A stretch of 64,000 nucleotides of DNA from Alphaproteobacteria bacterium (lineage in GTDB: Bacteria > Pseudomonadota > Alphaproteobacteria > Rhodospirillales > Magnetospirillaceae), in the NCBI GenBank assembly GCA_021325215.1, contig JAJPHO010000071.1, positions 1 through 64,000 on the forward strand. The letters are read 5' to 3'. A program made the translations under genes and the position numbers. Within the stretch, counting starts at the first letter, position 1. The number at the start of each line of letters is the position of its first letter. Shown here piece by piece: positions 1 to 9,118 of the stretch. The notes below the pieces were generated by a model. The model was not told the origin of the DNA and made no database searches. It worked only from the letters and a program-made list of their open reading frames with translations.

Positions 1-504
1 ACCGAATCGGTGCGCGGTTCGCGCGTCGGCGAGCTGGTGGCGCGCTGCATCGTCGAGACCGGCACCAGTTCCTTCTACACGGCCCTGTCCGAGGCCACCG
101 ACGAGCCGGTGCTGAAGCAGCTGTCCCACCGCATCGCGTCGGACGAGTTCCGCCACTACCGCACCTTCTTCGACGGCCTCGACCGCTATCAGGAGAAGGA
201 GCCGATCACGCTTTTCGGCCGTCTCAAGGTGGTGATCAGCCGGGTGCGCGAAACCGACGACGACGAGCTGTCCTTCGCCTATCACTGCGCCAACGAACCG
301 GCCGGGACGCCCTATGACCGCGAACGCTGCAACCGCGAATATGCCGCCCTCGCCTATGGCCATTACCGGCAGCACCACGCCGAGCAGGTGGTCAACATGG
401 CCTTCCGCGCCAGCGGCCTGAAGCCGCGCGGCTGGCTGGCCAATCAGGTCAGCAAATGGGCCTGGAGAAAGATGCGCAGCCTGGCGGAACGCGCCGCGGC
501 CTGA
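1..504 (+). CDS. Ferritin-like domain protein, 5' end outside the window
   Basis: The reading frame is open from base 1 (T-E-S-V-R-G...) and has no convincing start, so the gene begins before the window; 167 residues are visible. The helical region carries a glutamate in VETGTSSFY and the ExxH motif in DEFRHY about 30 residues later, the spacing typical of ferritin-like di-iron four-helix bundles. A further histidine-rich stretch (YGHYRQHHAEQV) follows, and the C-terminus is basic (WAWRKMRSL). Family knowledge suggests a di-iron protein related to acyl-ACP desaturase or rubrerythrin-like folds; substrate is unknown. It ends directly against the convergent adhesin gene with no spacer, so both 3' ends touch. 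It is probably unrelated to the pilus genes. Confidence 0.7.
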   Translation, partial: TESVRGSRVGELVARCIVETGTSSFYTALSEATDEPVLKQLSHRIASDEFRHYRTFFDGLDRYQEKEPITLFGRLKVVISRVRETDDDELSFAYHCANEPAGTPYDRERCNREYAALAYGHYRQHHAEQVVNMAFRASGLKPRGWLANQVSKWAWRKMRSLAERAAA

Positions 505-3500
505 TTAATTATAGGTTCCGATCTGCAGATTGCGGATCAGCACGCCGCGCGTCGCAGCACCCGCGCCCGACGTAAATCCGGCGATGATGCCGTCGAAGGA
601 CGAAAGCCCCCGGTGGGACGAAGTCCAATTGACCGAGCCGGGATCCGGCGTGCAGTAATTCACAGCGTAGATATAGGTGCCGGCGTAGCTCTTGGCCAAG
701 GGCAAGCCGGACAACGACGCCGTGGCGGTCGCGCCGATTCCCCCCCCACCCGTGAACACTACGGTGGGCGCGCTGGTATAATTGGCCCCCACGTTGGTGA
801 CCGTCACCAAGGTCACTGCGCCGCCGGATACCGTCGCGGTCGCCTTGGCCAACGTTCCGCCGCCGCCGATCAGGGAAACGGTGGGTGCCGAGGTATAGCC
901 GGTCCCACCATTGGTCACCGAGACCGAATAGACCCGCGATCCGGCCATCAGCAGGTTCTGGCTCATATCGTTGCAGGCTTGTCCGCCCAGCGCGGCGGAA
1001 TCGCAATCCATATAGGCCGCGACATGCATATAGCTGGCGCCTTGCGTGCCCTGATTGCCGCATGAGCCGCAGGCCGAATCGCAGTAACGCTGAATCTCGA
1101 CACGCACGGAATGATAGGAAACCCCTGAATTGTTCTGTGTGTCGGCGATCGGACCATTGCTGGTGATGATATTGGTGCCGGCGATGGTGTCGTAGCTGCA
1201 TCCGCCTGCGGTCGGCGTGCTCCTCGTGGCCAAGGCGCCCCCTGTGCTCCCGCCGCCGGCAAGAAACCCGCCATCATGCAGCGAAGCATTGCTGCCGGTC
1301 GCCGAATCACAGCTCGAGCTGATGGTGTAGGCGGTGTTGTTCGTCCCGGCCGGACTGCCCGCCCCCGATGTCGAATAATGGTAGGTGTCGTCATGCTGGA
1401 GGCTGTCGACGATCAGCGCCGCGAGATATTCGGGTACGCAGCTATTGCCGTCGCAGCCGGTATTGTCGTCATGCCGGATGTTGCCGGCGAAACTTTGCGT
1501 GCCGGGATAGGCCTGGGGCATGGCGATCCCGGTTCCGGTGGTATAGGCCCCGCTGCCCTGCACGGTGCTCACGGCGGTCAGCGCCGAACTGATCTGGGCC
1601 GGTGTATAGGAGGCCGCCGCGCTGCTGCCGAAGAAGCCCCAATCGTCGTGATAGCCATAATCCGAATAGAACGGGTCGGTCGGATGGTGATAGGTGCGGA
1701 ATTCGATGCCGAATTTCGGCAGCACGATCGGCGGCGGCAGGGAGACCGCGGTCGAACTGGATTGATATCCCGTCCCGCCGGCGGCGACCTGTATCGCGTT
1801 GACCGATACGTTGGCGCCGGCGGTGCCGGCAAAGCACGAACTGGTGCAGGCCGATGTGGGCGGATCGATGCCGATGCTGGGGATCGCCGTAAAGCTGCCG
1901 CTGTAACCGGTTTTGCCGTTCGTGGTGTCGGCGACCACGCCGAAGACACCCATATTGGTGACATGAGCCGTGGCGGTGATGCAGGACACCGTGCAGGCCG
2001 TCGGTGCCGATATGGTGACCGAGGGAACAAGAGTATAGCCCGATCCATAATAACTTAGCGTCAGGGAAGTAATGGTGCCGGTAGTGCCGATGGTCGCCGT
2101 AGCCAGTGCCGCGGTGACCGTGCCCGTTTCATTCGGGGCCGGGACGATGGTGACGGTCACCGGTGTGGTCGAGCTGAATCCGATCGCGGTGATGGTTCCG
2201 TTGGTGACGATGGCACTTACCGTGGCGGGAACATGCGTCGAATCCTTTACCGGAGCCCAGTTTCCCTTGTCATAGCTGCTGCTGTAACCCGATCCGCCAT
2301 TGGTGATGGAAATCCCGGTAATGCGACCCTGATTATCTGTATTTGCCTGTGCCGTGGCGGCGACGCAATTGCTGGTGCAATTGAGCGGTGCAGGCAAAGT
2401 GAAGATTACAGTCGTGTTGGTGGGATAATTCGCCCCATTGTCGGCCAATTGGACGTCCGACACCGCCCCGCCATTGATGTTGCCGATGGTTGCATAGGCG
2501 ATGCCGCCGCCGGCGATGGTGACGACGACGTTGCTGACATAATTATGGCCGCTGTTGGTGACGGTGACCCCGGTGACGGAACCGCCACTGACGGTGGCGG
2601 TCGCCGTCGCGCCCTGCCCGCCGCTATTGCCCGTGGCGACGCCCGCGATATAGACGCTCGGCGTGCCCGTATATCCGGTGCCGCCGAACTGCGACGACCC
2701 GCCGCTGCCCGAGGACGTCGAATATCCCGCGCCGGGATTGTCGATGGCGAGGCCGAACACCTGCATCGAATTGACCCGGGCAAAGCCGCAGGAACTGGCG
2801 CCCACCGTCTGAGTGCAGGTGTCTTGACTGATATAGAGCCCGGTAACGCTGCCGCCCGCGCTGTTGATGGTGGATGAAGCGCCGATGGCGTCGGCGCAGC
2901 CGGTGCTGCAACCGCTCTCGACGGCGCCCTCCAGCCATACCGACGGCGCCCGCACATAGCCGCTGCCGGGAGACGTCACGGTCAGCTTGGTCACCTGCCC
3001 GTTGGTCACGGTGGCCGTGCCGGCCGCATCGCCGCACCCGACGGTGCAGCCGGTCGCGGCGGCGGATTCGATGATGACGAAGGGCGTAGAGGGATAGCCC
3101 GCCCCTCCGGCCGGCGCGACAATGGCATTGGGAACCACGCTGGTGCCTTCGGCCGCGATGTAGCCATAGCCCGAATAGGTGGCGTTGATGCTATTGATCT
3201 TGGCCGACGAAACGAGAGCCGTGGCCTGGGTGCCGCTGCCGCTGCCGGTGTTGGTGATCTCGACCGGCGGAATATAAAGATATCCGGCCCCCGAAGCGGT
3301 GACGGAGACGCTGGTGACGGGCTTTGTCCCGGTGGTCGAGGCGGTGGCCCCGGCCGCCGCCGAGCCGGTATTGCCGCCGTCGGTGATCTGCTCGAACCCG
3401 AGATAGCTGCCTTCGTTCGTATTGCCGCCGCTGTTCTTGCCGCCGGGCGTCCCGCCGCACGGCGTACTGCCGACCAGATTGGTGGCCCCCGGCAGGAACG

Positions 3501-4530
3501 ACATGGTGAAGCCGTCGCCGGCCGACGTGCCCGCCGTCGAAAACTCGAAATAGGCCCGCAGCGTATGGACGGTGAGAATCAACGGCTCGTTCAGCCAGCT
3601 GCAGGCCTGGGAATCATTGAACATGACCGGCGCCGAGGTGATGCTGGTGGTCGTGGTATTACTGCCCAGCACCAGCACCGACGTGGTGCCGGAAGTGTTC
3701 ATCACCGCGTTCGAACTGACCCCGTTCGGATTGCTGATCTGCGACGATGTGGTCATCGTCATGTTCGACTGGAACACGCCGGCCGCATTCGCAGCACCAA
3801 ACCCGAATCCGCCGCCACCGGGCCCTCCCGAGCCAGGCGGCGTCACCTTGCAATAGAGTTTCTGCGAGCCGTTCAAATCGGCGCAGACCTGCGTGCTGGT
3901 CTCGAACACCAGCCATTGCGCGCCGTTCGCGCCGCTGGACGCGTTTGGCGTGACGAAGGCCGTCGTCAAGCCCCCGCCGGAGATCGCCTGGATATTGGTC
4001 GCTTCGGCCTGGATCTGGGCGCTCGGAAGATTGGACGCCTTGCCCGCCTGCACCGCGTTGCCGGACCGATTGTAGCTGCCGCCGTCAGGGCCGAAGCTCA
4101 TCAGGACATAAGCATAGGGGGTTGCGGCGGCACCGCCGATGGAAACCTGGACCGCGTCGGGCGACGTACTGGGAAAGCTCTTGTAGGGCGTTCCGGTGGT
4201 CAGCCCGGAAGAAACGGCGTAACCGATCATGTTGCCCCAGGCGTCCTGCGCGGCGCTCTGTGGAAGACCCAGCGTCTTCCAGGGCACTACACCCGCCGCC
4301 GGATTGGCCAGGGCGCAGTCCTCGACACCGAGATTGGCGGCGCTGGTGTCGGCGCCGTTGGCCGGACAGGGCAGACGGTAATTGCTGGTGCGCGAGGCAA
4401 ATGTCCAAAGCGACTTCTGGATGACGGACGACATCTGCGCGCTGACGCTTTTCTGATGGGCATAGTCGGTGCGCGGCCCGAGATAGCGCAGGCCGAGGAC
4501 CAGGCTGAACCCGAAAAGGAGAAAAGCCAT
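505..4530 (-). CDS. Giant pilin-like surface adhesin with split lectin-like domain and GSGY repeats
   Basis: A 1341-residue protein counted from the first ATG. The N-terminus is a hydrophobic pilin helix (residues 1-16), then a module with LPCPANG (53-59), a GVEDC motif and PWKTLGL (83-89) that is shared with the divergent minor pilin at 4759. A concanavalin/L-type-lectin-like sandwich follows: LRAYFEF and [11 protein letters not shown] (324-348), then KFGIEFRTY (939-947), VRVEIQRYC and [10 protein letters not shown] (1142-1176), and a C-terminal FDGIIAGFT...LIRNLQIG. Two blocks of GSGY-type repeats, about 405-935 and 1200-1275, are inserted into it. The true start is probably a non-ATG codon further upstream, near 4602, because an in-frame [12 protein letters not shown] pseudopilin leader precedes the ATG. 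I infer a MshQ- or PilY1-like tip adhesin exported by the adjacent pilus machine. The lectin assignment rests on pattern only. Confidence 0.75.
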   Translation of the reverse strand: MAFLLFGFSLVLGLRYLGPRTDYAHQKSVSAQMSSVIQKSLWTFASRTSNYRLPCPANGADTSAANLGVEDCALANPAAGVVPWKTLGLPQSAAQDAWGNMIGYAVSSGLTTGTPYKSFPSTSPDAVQVSIGGAAATPYAYVLMSFGPDGGSYNRSGNAVQAGKASNLPSAQIQAEATNIQAISGGGLTTAFVTPNASSGANGAQWLVFETSTQVCADLNGSQKLYCKVTPPGSGGPGGGGFGFGAANAAGVFQSNMTMTTSSQISNPNGVSSNAVMNTSGTTSVLVLGSNTTTTSITSAPVMFNDSQACSWLNEPLILTVHTLRAYFEFSTAGTSAGDGFTMSFLPGATNLVGSTPCGGTPGGKNSGGNTNEGSYLGFEQITDGGNTGSAAAGATASTTGTKPVTSVSVTASGAGYLYIPPVEITNTGSGSGTQATALVSSAKINSINATYSGYGYIAAEGTSVVPNAIVAPAGGAGYPSTPFVIIESAAATGCTVGCGDAAGTATVTNGQVTKLTVTSPGSGYVRAPSVWLEGAVESGCSTGCADAIGASSTINSAGGSVTGLYISQDTCTQTVGASSCGFARVNSMQVFGLAIDNPGAGYSTSSGSGGSSQFGGTGYTGTPSVYIAGVATGNSGGQGATATATVSGGSVTGVTVTNSGHNYVSNVVVTIAGGGIAYATIGNINGGAVSDVQLADNGANYPTNTTVIFTLPAPLNCTSNCVAATAQANTDNQGRITGISITNGGSGYSSSYDKGNWAPVKDSTHVPATVSAIVTNGTITAIGFSSTTPVTVTIVPAPNETGTVTAALATATIGTTGTITSLTLSYYGSGYTLVPSVTISAPTACTVSCITATAHVTNMGVFGVVADTTNGKTGYSGSFTAIPSIGIDPPTSACTSSCFAGTAGANVSVNAIQVAAGGTGYQSSSTAVSLPPPIVLPKFGIEFRTYHHPTDPFYSDYGYHDDWGFFGSSAAASYTPAQISSALTAVSTVQGSGAYTTGTGIAMPQAYPGTQSFAGNIRHDDNTGCDGNSCVPEYLAALIVDSLQHDDTYHYSTSGAGSPAGTNNTAYTISSSCDSATGSNASLHDGGFLAGGGSTGGALATRSTPTAGGCSYDTIAGTNIITSNGPIADTQNNSGVSYHSVRVEIQRYCDSACGSCGNQGTQGASYMHVAAYMDCDSAALGGQACNDMSQNLLMAGSRVYSVSVTNGGTGYTSAPTVSLIGGGGTLAKATATVSGGAVTLVTVTNVGANYTSAPTVVFTGGGGIGATATASLSGLPLAKSYAGTYIYAVNYCTPDPGSVNWTSSHRGLSSFDGIIAGFTSGAGAATRGVLIRNLQIGTYN

Positions 4531-4643
4531 GACGGCGATCAGCAGCGCCGAGCCGGCCTGACGTTCCGTCTGCCGGCGAGGAATATTCGACGTCGAACGC
4601 AGAGTTCCCCCCTACCGTCGCGGACCCACACCAGGACGGCGCA

Positions 4644-4672
4644 AGGATAGAGGAACCGGCCGGAACGGGCAA
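4644..4672 (-). promoter_or_regulatory. Possible sigma70 promoter for the adhesin gene
   Basis: On the minus strand TTGCCC (4672-4667) and TATCCT (4649-4644) are separated by 17 bases, four of six matches each. Transcription would start near 4637, about 35 bases before the proposed CTG start at 4602. It lies back to back with the better promoter of the minor pilin. Weak by itself. Confidence 0.3.
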
Positions 4673-4698
4673 GAACCACCGCCCGAGCCCCGCTTTGC

Positions 4699-4727
4699 TT
4701 GCCAATATTGGCGCCGGCGCGGATAAT
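4699..4727 (+). promoter_or_regulatory. Sigma70-type promoter of the minor pilin operon
   Basis: TTGCCA (4699-4704) and GATAAT (4722-4727) are separated by exactly 17 bases, five of six matches each. Transcription would begin near 4734, giving a leader of about 25 bases with GGGG just before the ATG at 4759. This argues that the in-frame ATG at 4699 is not the start. Confidence 0.55.
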
Positions 4728-4758
4728 GCTTCCGCTCAATTGGGGGGCATCGGGGAAT

Positions 4759-5541
4759 ATGTCGCAGCGAGGCTTCACGCTCATCGAAATGGCGATGGTC
4801 ATGATCGTGGTCGGCCTGATGGTCGGCGGCGGCCTGTTCGCGCTTGCGCCGGTGATCGACAAGGCCCGCGTCAACCAGACCAATGCGACCCTCGACCAGG
4901 TGGAAAGCGCCCTGGAATTGTTCGTCATCCGCAACCAGCGGCTGCCTTGCCCGGCCGATGGGGCGCAGATCAATACCTCGGGAACTTACGGGGTCGAGAA
5001 TTGCGGCCTCGCCACGGAGGCCAATGCGGTCATTCCGTGGAAGACCATGGGCCTGGATGAAAGCTATTCCATCGATGGCTGGGGAACCCGTTTGTCCTAT
5101 TGGCCGTCCGGCACCCTCGGGATCGGATCGTCATTGACCGCGGCGCCCGACATGGAGCGCACCGGCGGCACGAATTATCCTTCGGGAACTTACCTCACCG
5201 TGACCGACGTGGTGAGCAAGCAAACGGTCACCTCGACGACATCGGGCGCGGATCGTGCGGCCTATGTGCTGGTCAGCCACGGCAAGAGCCAATTGTATGG
5301 ATGGAGCAAGACCGGCAAGCAGGTACTTCCCGACAACAGCCTCAATCTGACGAACAAGCAGTGCAACAATAATCCGGCCGGCTGCGCCCTGGGCACCGGC
5401 ACCTCCTTCGCCTCGGGAGGGCCCATCGGCCCCTACCCGCCGCAAACCAACACGCCCACCTATTTCGACGACCTCGTCCGCTGGCGCTCGCCCGCCATGA
5501 TGATCCAGCTGTGCGGGACCGGCTCATGCGGCAACCCCTGA
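4759..5541 (+). CDS. Type IV minor pilin or pseudopilin
   Basis: A 260-residue prepilin. The leader MSQRG is followed by FTLIEM, the classical prepilin peptidase site with Glu at mature position 5, and a hydrophobic helix to about residue 30. The start at 4759 is chosen because it yields this canonical leader, follows GGGG, and lies after the promoter at 4699-4727; an in-frame ATG 60 bases upstream would add an unlikely extension. After the helix come LPCPADG (62-68), GVENC and PWKTMGL, the same module as in the divergent adhesin. The C-terminus has paired cysteines (QLCGTGSC). It heads a plus-strand set with a lytic transglycosylase, PilT and PilU. It probably sits in the pilus tip complex with the adhesin. 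Confidence 0.85.
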   Translation: MSQRGFTLIEMAMVMIVVGLMVGGGLFALAPVIDKARVNQTNATLDQVESALELFVIRNQRLPCPADGAQINTSGTYGVENCGLATEANAVIPWKTMGLDESYSIDGWGTRLSYWPSGTLGIGSSLTAAPDMERTGGTNYPSGTYLTVTDVVSKQTVTSTTSGADRAAYVLVSHGKSQLYGWSKTGKQVLPDNSLNLTNKQCNNNPAGCALGTGTSFASGGPIGPYPPQTNTPTYFDDLVRWRSPAMMIQLCGTGSCGNP

Positions 5542-6734
5542 CCTCCCGCCTGGGCGGCGTGGCATTGTGCGCCTTCGCCGCCTTTGTCTCCGCAGCGCAG
5601 GGCCAGGTGCTGCAAGGCCAGGAAGTCAAAGTCAGCTGCCTGCCCGAACTGGTCGCCGCCGAAGCCCGATACCATGTGCCGGCCGGCCTGCTGCTGTCTA
5701 TGGCGCTGGTCGAGTCGGGGCGGCGCGACCCCGTCACCGGACTGGTCGCGCCCTGGCCGTGGACCATCCAGGTCGAAGGGCATGGGCATTTCTACGAATC
5801 CCCCGCGGATGCCTCCCGCGAGGCGATGACCTTCCTTCAGGCCGGCAACGGCTATGTCGATGTCGGCTGCCTGCAGGTCGATCTGTTCCATCATCCGGAC
5901 GCTTTCCACACGCTGGAACAGGCGTTCGACCCCGTGACCAACATCGATTACGCAGCGAAATATCTGGCCGGCCTGGCTCATAGTCGCGGCTCCTGGCTGG
6001 AAGCGGTGGCGGCCTATAATGCCGGCGACCCGTCTGACGGCATCGCCTATCTTTCCAAGGTCCTCTATCTGTGGAAAGGGGTTCACCTGACCGCCCAGGC
6101 CGCGCAGTCGGCGCCGGACAACCCGCAGCGCGTCGGCTTCACCGTCAAGGAAACCCCGCAGCCGCTCGACCTCGCCGCGGCATTCTACGCGCAGCATGAT
6201 TATCCGGCGGCTCTGGCGCTCTATAACGAGCAGCTTCACCATCATCCCGACGATGTCAGCGCCCTGATCGGCGCCGCCGCCGTGCTGGCGGCGCAAGGAC
6301 ATGCTGACGGCGCGCGGAACCGGCTGGAACTGGCCCTGACCATGGCGCCCGACAACCGCATGGCGCTGGAGGAATTGCTTCGGCAGATCGACGCGCTGCC
6401 GCCCGAACGGCAATTGACCGCGCTGCTGTCGGCCTATCACGCGACACCCGGCATAGCCGAATTGCCGGCTCGCATCGCCCTTCTGCAGGCCGGCACCGGC
6501 CAGATCGACGATGCCGTCGCCAACATGGCCGAAGCAGTCCGCCTGCAGCCGGGCGACCCGATCCACCAGCTGAATTATGCGCTGCTACTCGATCGCGACG
6601 GCTCGAAAGACGCCGCACGCAGCGCCTATAGAACTTTTCTGGAGATCTACCGGCCGGGCCGCTCGCCCACTTTGACGGTGCCTGTCGACCAGATCCGCCA
6701 GCGTCTGGCCTATCTCGACAAAACCTCCCCTTAG
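5526..6734 (+). CDS. Lytic transglycosylase with C-terminal TPR-like repeats
   Basis: A 402-residue secreted protein starting at the ATG at 5526, overlapping the end of the pilin gene by 16 bases; a GTG at 5511 is an alternative. Residues 1-27 form a signal peptide ending in SAAQG. An SLT-type domain follows: VPAGLLLSMALVESG carries the probable catalytic glutamate (E63), and GCLQVDL and AAYNAGDP match the conserved GxxQ and AYNAG motifs. From about residue 205 the protein becomes alpha-helical with repeated ALALYNEQL-like units, resembling tetratricopeptide repeats. The family cleaves peptidoglycan glycan strands; here it likely opens the wall for pilus assembly. The SLT/TPR combination is less usual than a lone SLT domain. 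Confidence 0.85.
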   Translation: MRQPLTSRLGGVALCAFAAFVSAAQGQVLQGQEVKVSCLPELVAAEARYHVPAGLLLSMALVESGRRDPVTGLVAPWPWTIQVEGHGHFYESPADASREAMTFLQAGNGYVDVGCLQVDLFHHPDAFHTLEQAFDPVTNIDYAAKYLAGLAHSRGSWLEAVAAYNAGDPSDGIAYLSKVLYLWKGVHLTAQAAQSAPDNPQRVGFTVKETPQPLDLAAAFYAQHDYPAALALYNEQLHHHPDDVSALIGAAAVLAAQGHADGARNRLELALTMAPDNRMALEELLRQIDALPPERQLTALLSAYHATPGIAELPARIALLQAGTGQIDDAVANMAEAVRLQPGDPIHQLNYALLLDRDGSKDAARSAYRTFLEIYRPGRSPTLTVPVDQIRQRLAYLDKTSP

Positions 6735-6749
6735 CCCCTAGAGGCCGCG

Positions 6750-7967
6750 ATGGAAATCACCGAACTTCTCGCCTTCACCATGCAGAGCAAAGGGTCGGAC
6801 CTGCACCTTTCGAGCGGGTCGCCGCCTTTGATCCGTATCTCCGGTGAATTGCGCCCGCTGAAGGTCGATCCGCTGAACGGCGACGAGGTCAAGGCGATGC
6901 TCTACGCCATCATGACCGAGGAGCAGCGGGCGGAATATGAGCAGGAGCGCGACCTCGATTTCGCCGTCTCCTATGGCGAATCGGCCCGCTTCCGCGTCAA
7001 CGCCTTCAACGTCAATCGCGGCCCGGCCGCGGTGTTCCGCACCATTCCGACGGTGATCCCGTCGCTGGAAGACCTCAATGCCCCGGCGGTGTTCCGTCAG
7101 TTCTCGCAGATCGAGAAGGGCCTGGTGCTGGTGACCGGCCCGACCGGCTCGGGCAAATCGACCACGCTGGCGGCGATGCTCAACGAGATCAACCGCACCG
7201 AGAACAAGCACATCCTGACCATCGAGGACCCGGTCGAGTTCGTGCATAAATCCGACCGCTCGCTGATCAATCACCGCGAGGTCGGCAAACACACCAAATC
7301 CTTCGCCCGCGCCCTGAAGAGCGCCTTGCGCGAAGATCCGGACGTGATCCTGGTCGGCGAAATGCGCGACCATGAGACCATCGGCCTGGCTCTGACCGCC
7401 GCCGAGACCGGCCATCTGGTGATGGGCACGCTGCACACCAGCTCGGCCGCCAAGACGATCGATCGCATCGTCGACGTGTTCCCGGCCGGCGACAAGGAAA
7501 TGGTCCGCTCGATGCTGGCCGGCTCGCTGCAGGCGGTGATCAGCCAGATTCTCCTGAAGAAGATCGGCGGCGGCCGCTGTGCCGCGCACGACATCCTGGT
7601 CGGCACCCCCGCGGTGCGCAATCTGATCCGCGAGAACAAGATCCCGCAGATCACCTCGATGATGCAGATGGGCTCACGCTACGGGATGATCACCATGGAG
7701 GATTCGGTCAAGGCGCTGGTCAATCAGGGCCTGGTCGATCCGTCCGAGATGGAGCGCTTCGCGGTGCCCGGCGACAAGCAGGGCCAGGCGCCCGGACCGG
7801 GACCTGCCGCCGCGCCGCCCCAGCACCAGCCGCAACAGCAGGCCGCGCAGCCTGCCCCGCCGGCCGCCGCGCGAGCACCCGAACCGCCGCCGCCGGAACC
7901 GCCCGCCGAGGCACCGAAATCGAACTCGCTGTTCAAGCGAAGCGGCGTATCGAGCCTGATGAAATAA
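6750..7967 (+). CDS. pilT: PilT-type twitching motility / pilus retraction ATPase
   Basis: A 405-residue hexameric ATPase of the PilT family that depolymerises type IV pili. Visible motifs are DLHLSSGSPP near the N-terminus, Walker A GPTGSGKST (about 129-137), the Asp box TIEDPVEFVH, Walker B VILVGEMRD (about 198-206), the His box GTLHTSSAAKTIDRIVD, and AVRNLIRE, a variant of the PilT-specific AIRNLIRE motif. The core ends near residue 345 and is followed by about 45 residues rich in Pro, Ala and Gln, then a short basic end (FKRSGVSSLMK). That tail is not part of standard PilT. The gene lies 15 bases after the transglycosylase gene and 24 bases before pilU, in one operon. Confidence 0.93.
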   Translation: MEITELLAFTMQSKGSDLHLSSGSPPLIRISGELRPLKVDPLNGDEVKAMLYAIMTEEQRAEYEQERDLDFAVSYGESARFRVNAFNVNRGPAAVFRTIPTVIPSLEDLNAPAVFRQFSQIEKGLVLVTGPTGSGKSTTLAAMLNEINRTENKHILTIEDPVEFVHKSDRSLINHREVGKHTKSFARALKSALREDPDVILVGEMRDHETIGLALTAAETGHLVMGTLHTSSAAKTIDRIVDVFPAGDKEMVRSMLAGSLQAVISQILLKKIGGGRCAAHDILVGTPAVRNLIRENKIPQITSMMQMGSRYGMITMEDSVKALVNQGLVDPSEMERFAVPGDKQGQAPGPGPAAAPPQHQPQQQAAQPAPPAAARAPEPPPPEPPAEAPKSNSLFKRSGVSSLMK

Positions 7968-7991
7968 TCTGACCGCTTTGGGGGAAGCAGA

Positions 7992-9107
7992 ATGAGCCAA
8001 ATTCGCCAATGGCTGGCCGACATGGTCGCCCGCAAGGGTGCCGACATGTATCTCACCTACGGCTCGACGCCGATGATGCGGGGCGATGGCGGGCTGGAGC
8101 CGCTGTCCGACGCCAGGCTGGATGACGCCGCCCTTGCCGCCGCCATCGCAGACTTCACCACGCCGGAGCAGCGCGAAGAATTCGAAAAGGCGCGCGAATT
8201 CAACATGGCGCTCGATCTCGGCGCGACCGGGCGTTTCCGCGTCAATCTGCTGAAGCAGCGCCAGCACACGGCCGCCGTCATCCGCCAGATCACCACCACT
8301 ATCCCGACCCTGGAACAGCTCAGGCTGCCCAAGCTGCTAGGCGAGCTGTGCTGCGAGAAACGCGGCCTGGTCATCGTGGTGGGCGGCACCGGTTCCGGCA
8401 AATCGACCTCGCTGGCGGCGATGATCGATTACCGCAACAAGAAGGAACCGGGTCACATCATCACGATCGAGGACCCGATCGAACATGTGCACGAACACAA
8501 GCAGTGCCTGATCACCCAGCGCGACGTCGGGGTGGATACCCATTCCTTCGACGCCGCCCTGAAGAACGCGCTGCGCCAGAAGCCCGATGCCATCCTGGTC
8601 GGTGAAATCCGCGACGCGCAGGTGATGGAGCACGCCATCAACATCGCCGAGACCGGCCATCTGGCGCTGGCGACCCTGCACGCCAACAATGCCAACCAGG
8701 CGCTGGAGCGCATCCTCAATTTCTTCGAGCGCGAGGCGCACCACCAGATCCTGCTCAACCTGTCGCTCAATCTGCGCGGTATCCTGTCGCAGCGCCTGGT
8801 GCGCACCAAGTCGGGCGGCCGCACCGCCGCCCTGGAAATCCTGCTGAATGAAGGCCTGATCAAGGATCTTGTCCGCAAGGGCGAGGTCAAGGAGATCAAG
8901 GCGATCATGGCCGAGAATGCCGAGCGCGGCATGCAGACCTTCGACCAGGCCCTGTTCACGCTGTGGAAGAATGGCGAAATCGACGAAGAGATCGCCATCG
9001 CCGAAGCCGACAGCCCCGGCGACCTCAAGATGCTGATGCAGCGCGAGAAGCTGGGCGGCGGCGAAGGGCTGAAGGGGATCGATACGTCGAAATTGTCGTT
9101 GGGATGA
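7992..9107 (+). CDS. pilU: PilU-like accessory pilus retraction ATPase
   Basis: A 371-residue PilT/PilU-family ATPase, second in a tandem pair. It has ADMYLTYGSTPMMR at the N-terminus, Walker A GGTGSGKST (about 131-139), TIEDPIEHVHEHK, Walker B AILVGEIRD, and the His box ATLHANNANQALERI. The PilT AIRNLIRE motif is replaced by LIKDLVRKGE, and the C-terminus ends in an acidic then EKLGGGEGLKGID stretch, as in PilU proteins. Known PilU proteins support PilT-driven retraction and cannot replace it. The gene ends 11 bases before the convergent ABC ATPase gene of the long minus-strand pilus operon. Confidence 0.9.
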   Translation: MSQIRQWLADMVARKGADMYLTYGSTPMMRGDGGLEPLSDARLDDAALAAAIADFTTPEQREEFEKAREFNMALDLGATGRFRVNLLKQRQHTAAVIRQITTTIPTLEQLRLPKLLGELCCEKRGLVIVVGGTGSGKSTSLAAMIDYRNKKEPGHIITIEDPIEHVHEHKQCLITQRDVGVDTHSFDAALKNALRQKPDAILVGEIRDAQVMEHAINIAETGHLALATLHANNANQALERILNFFEREAHHQILLNLSLNLRGILSQRLVRTKSGGRTAALEILLNEGLIKDLVRKGEVKEIKAIMAENAERGMQTFDQALFTLWKNGEIDEEIAIAEADSPGDLKMLMQREKLGGGEGLKGIDTSKLSLG

Positions 9108-9118
9108 GAGCGGCCCGT

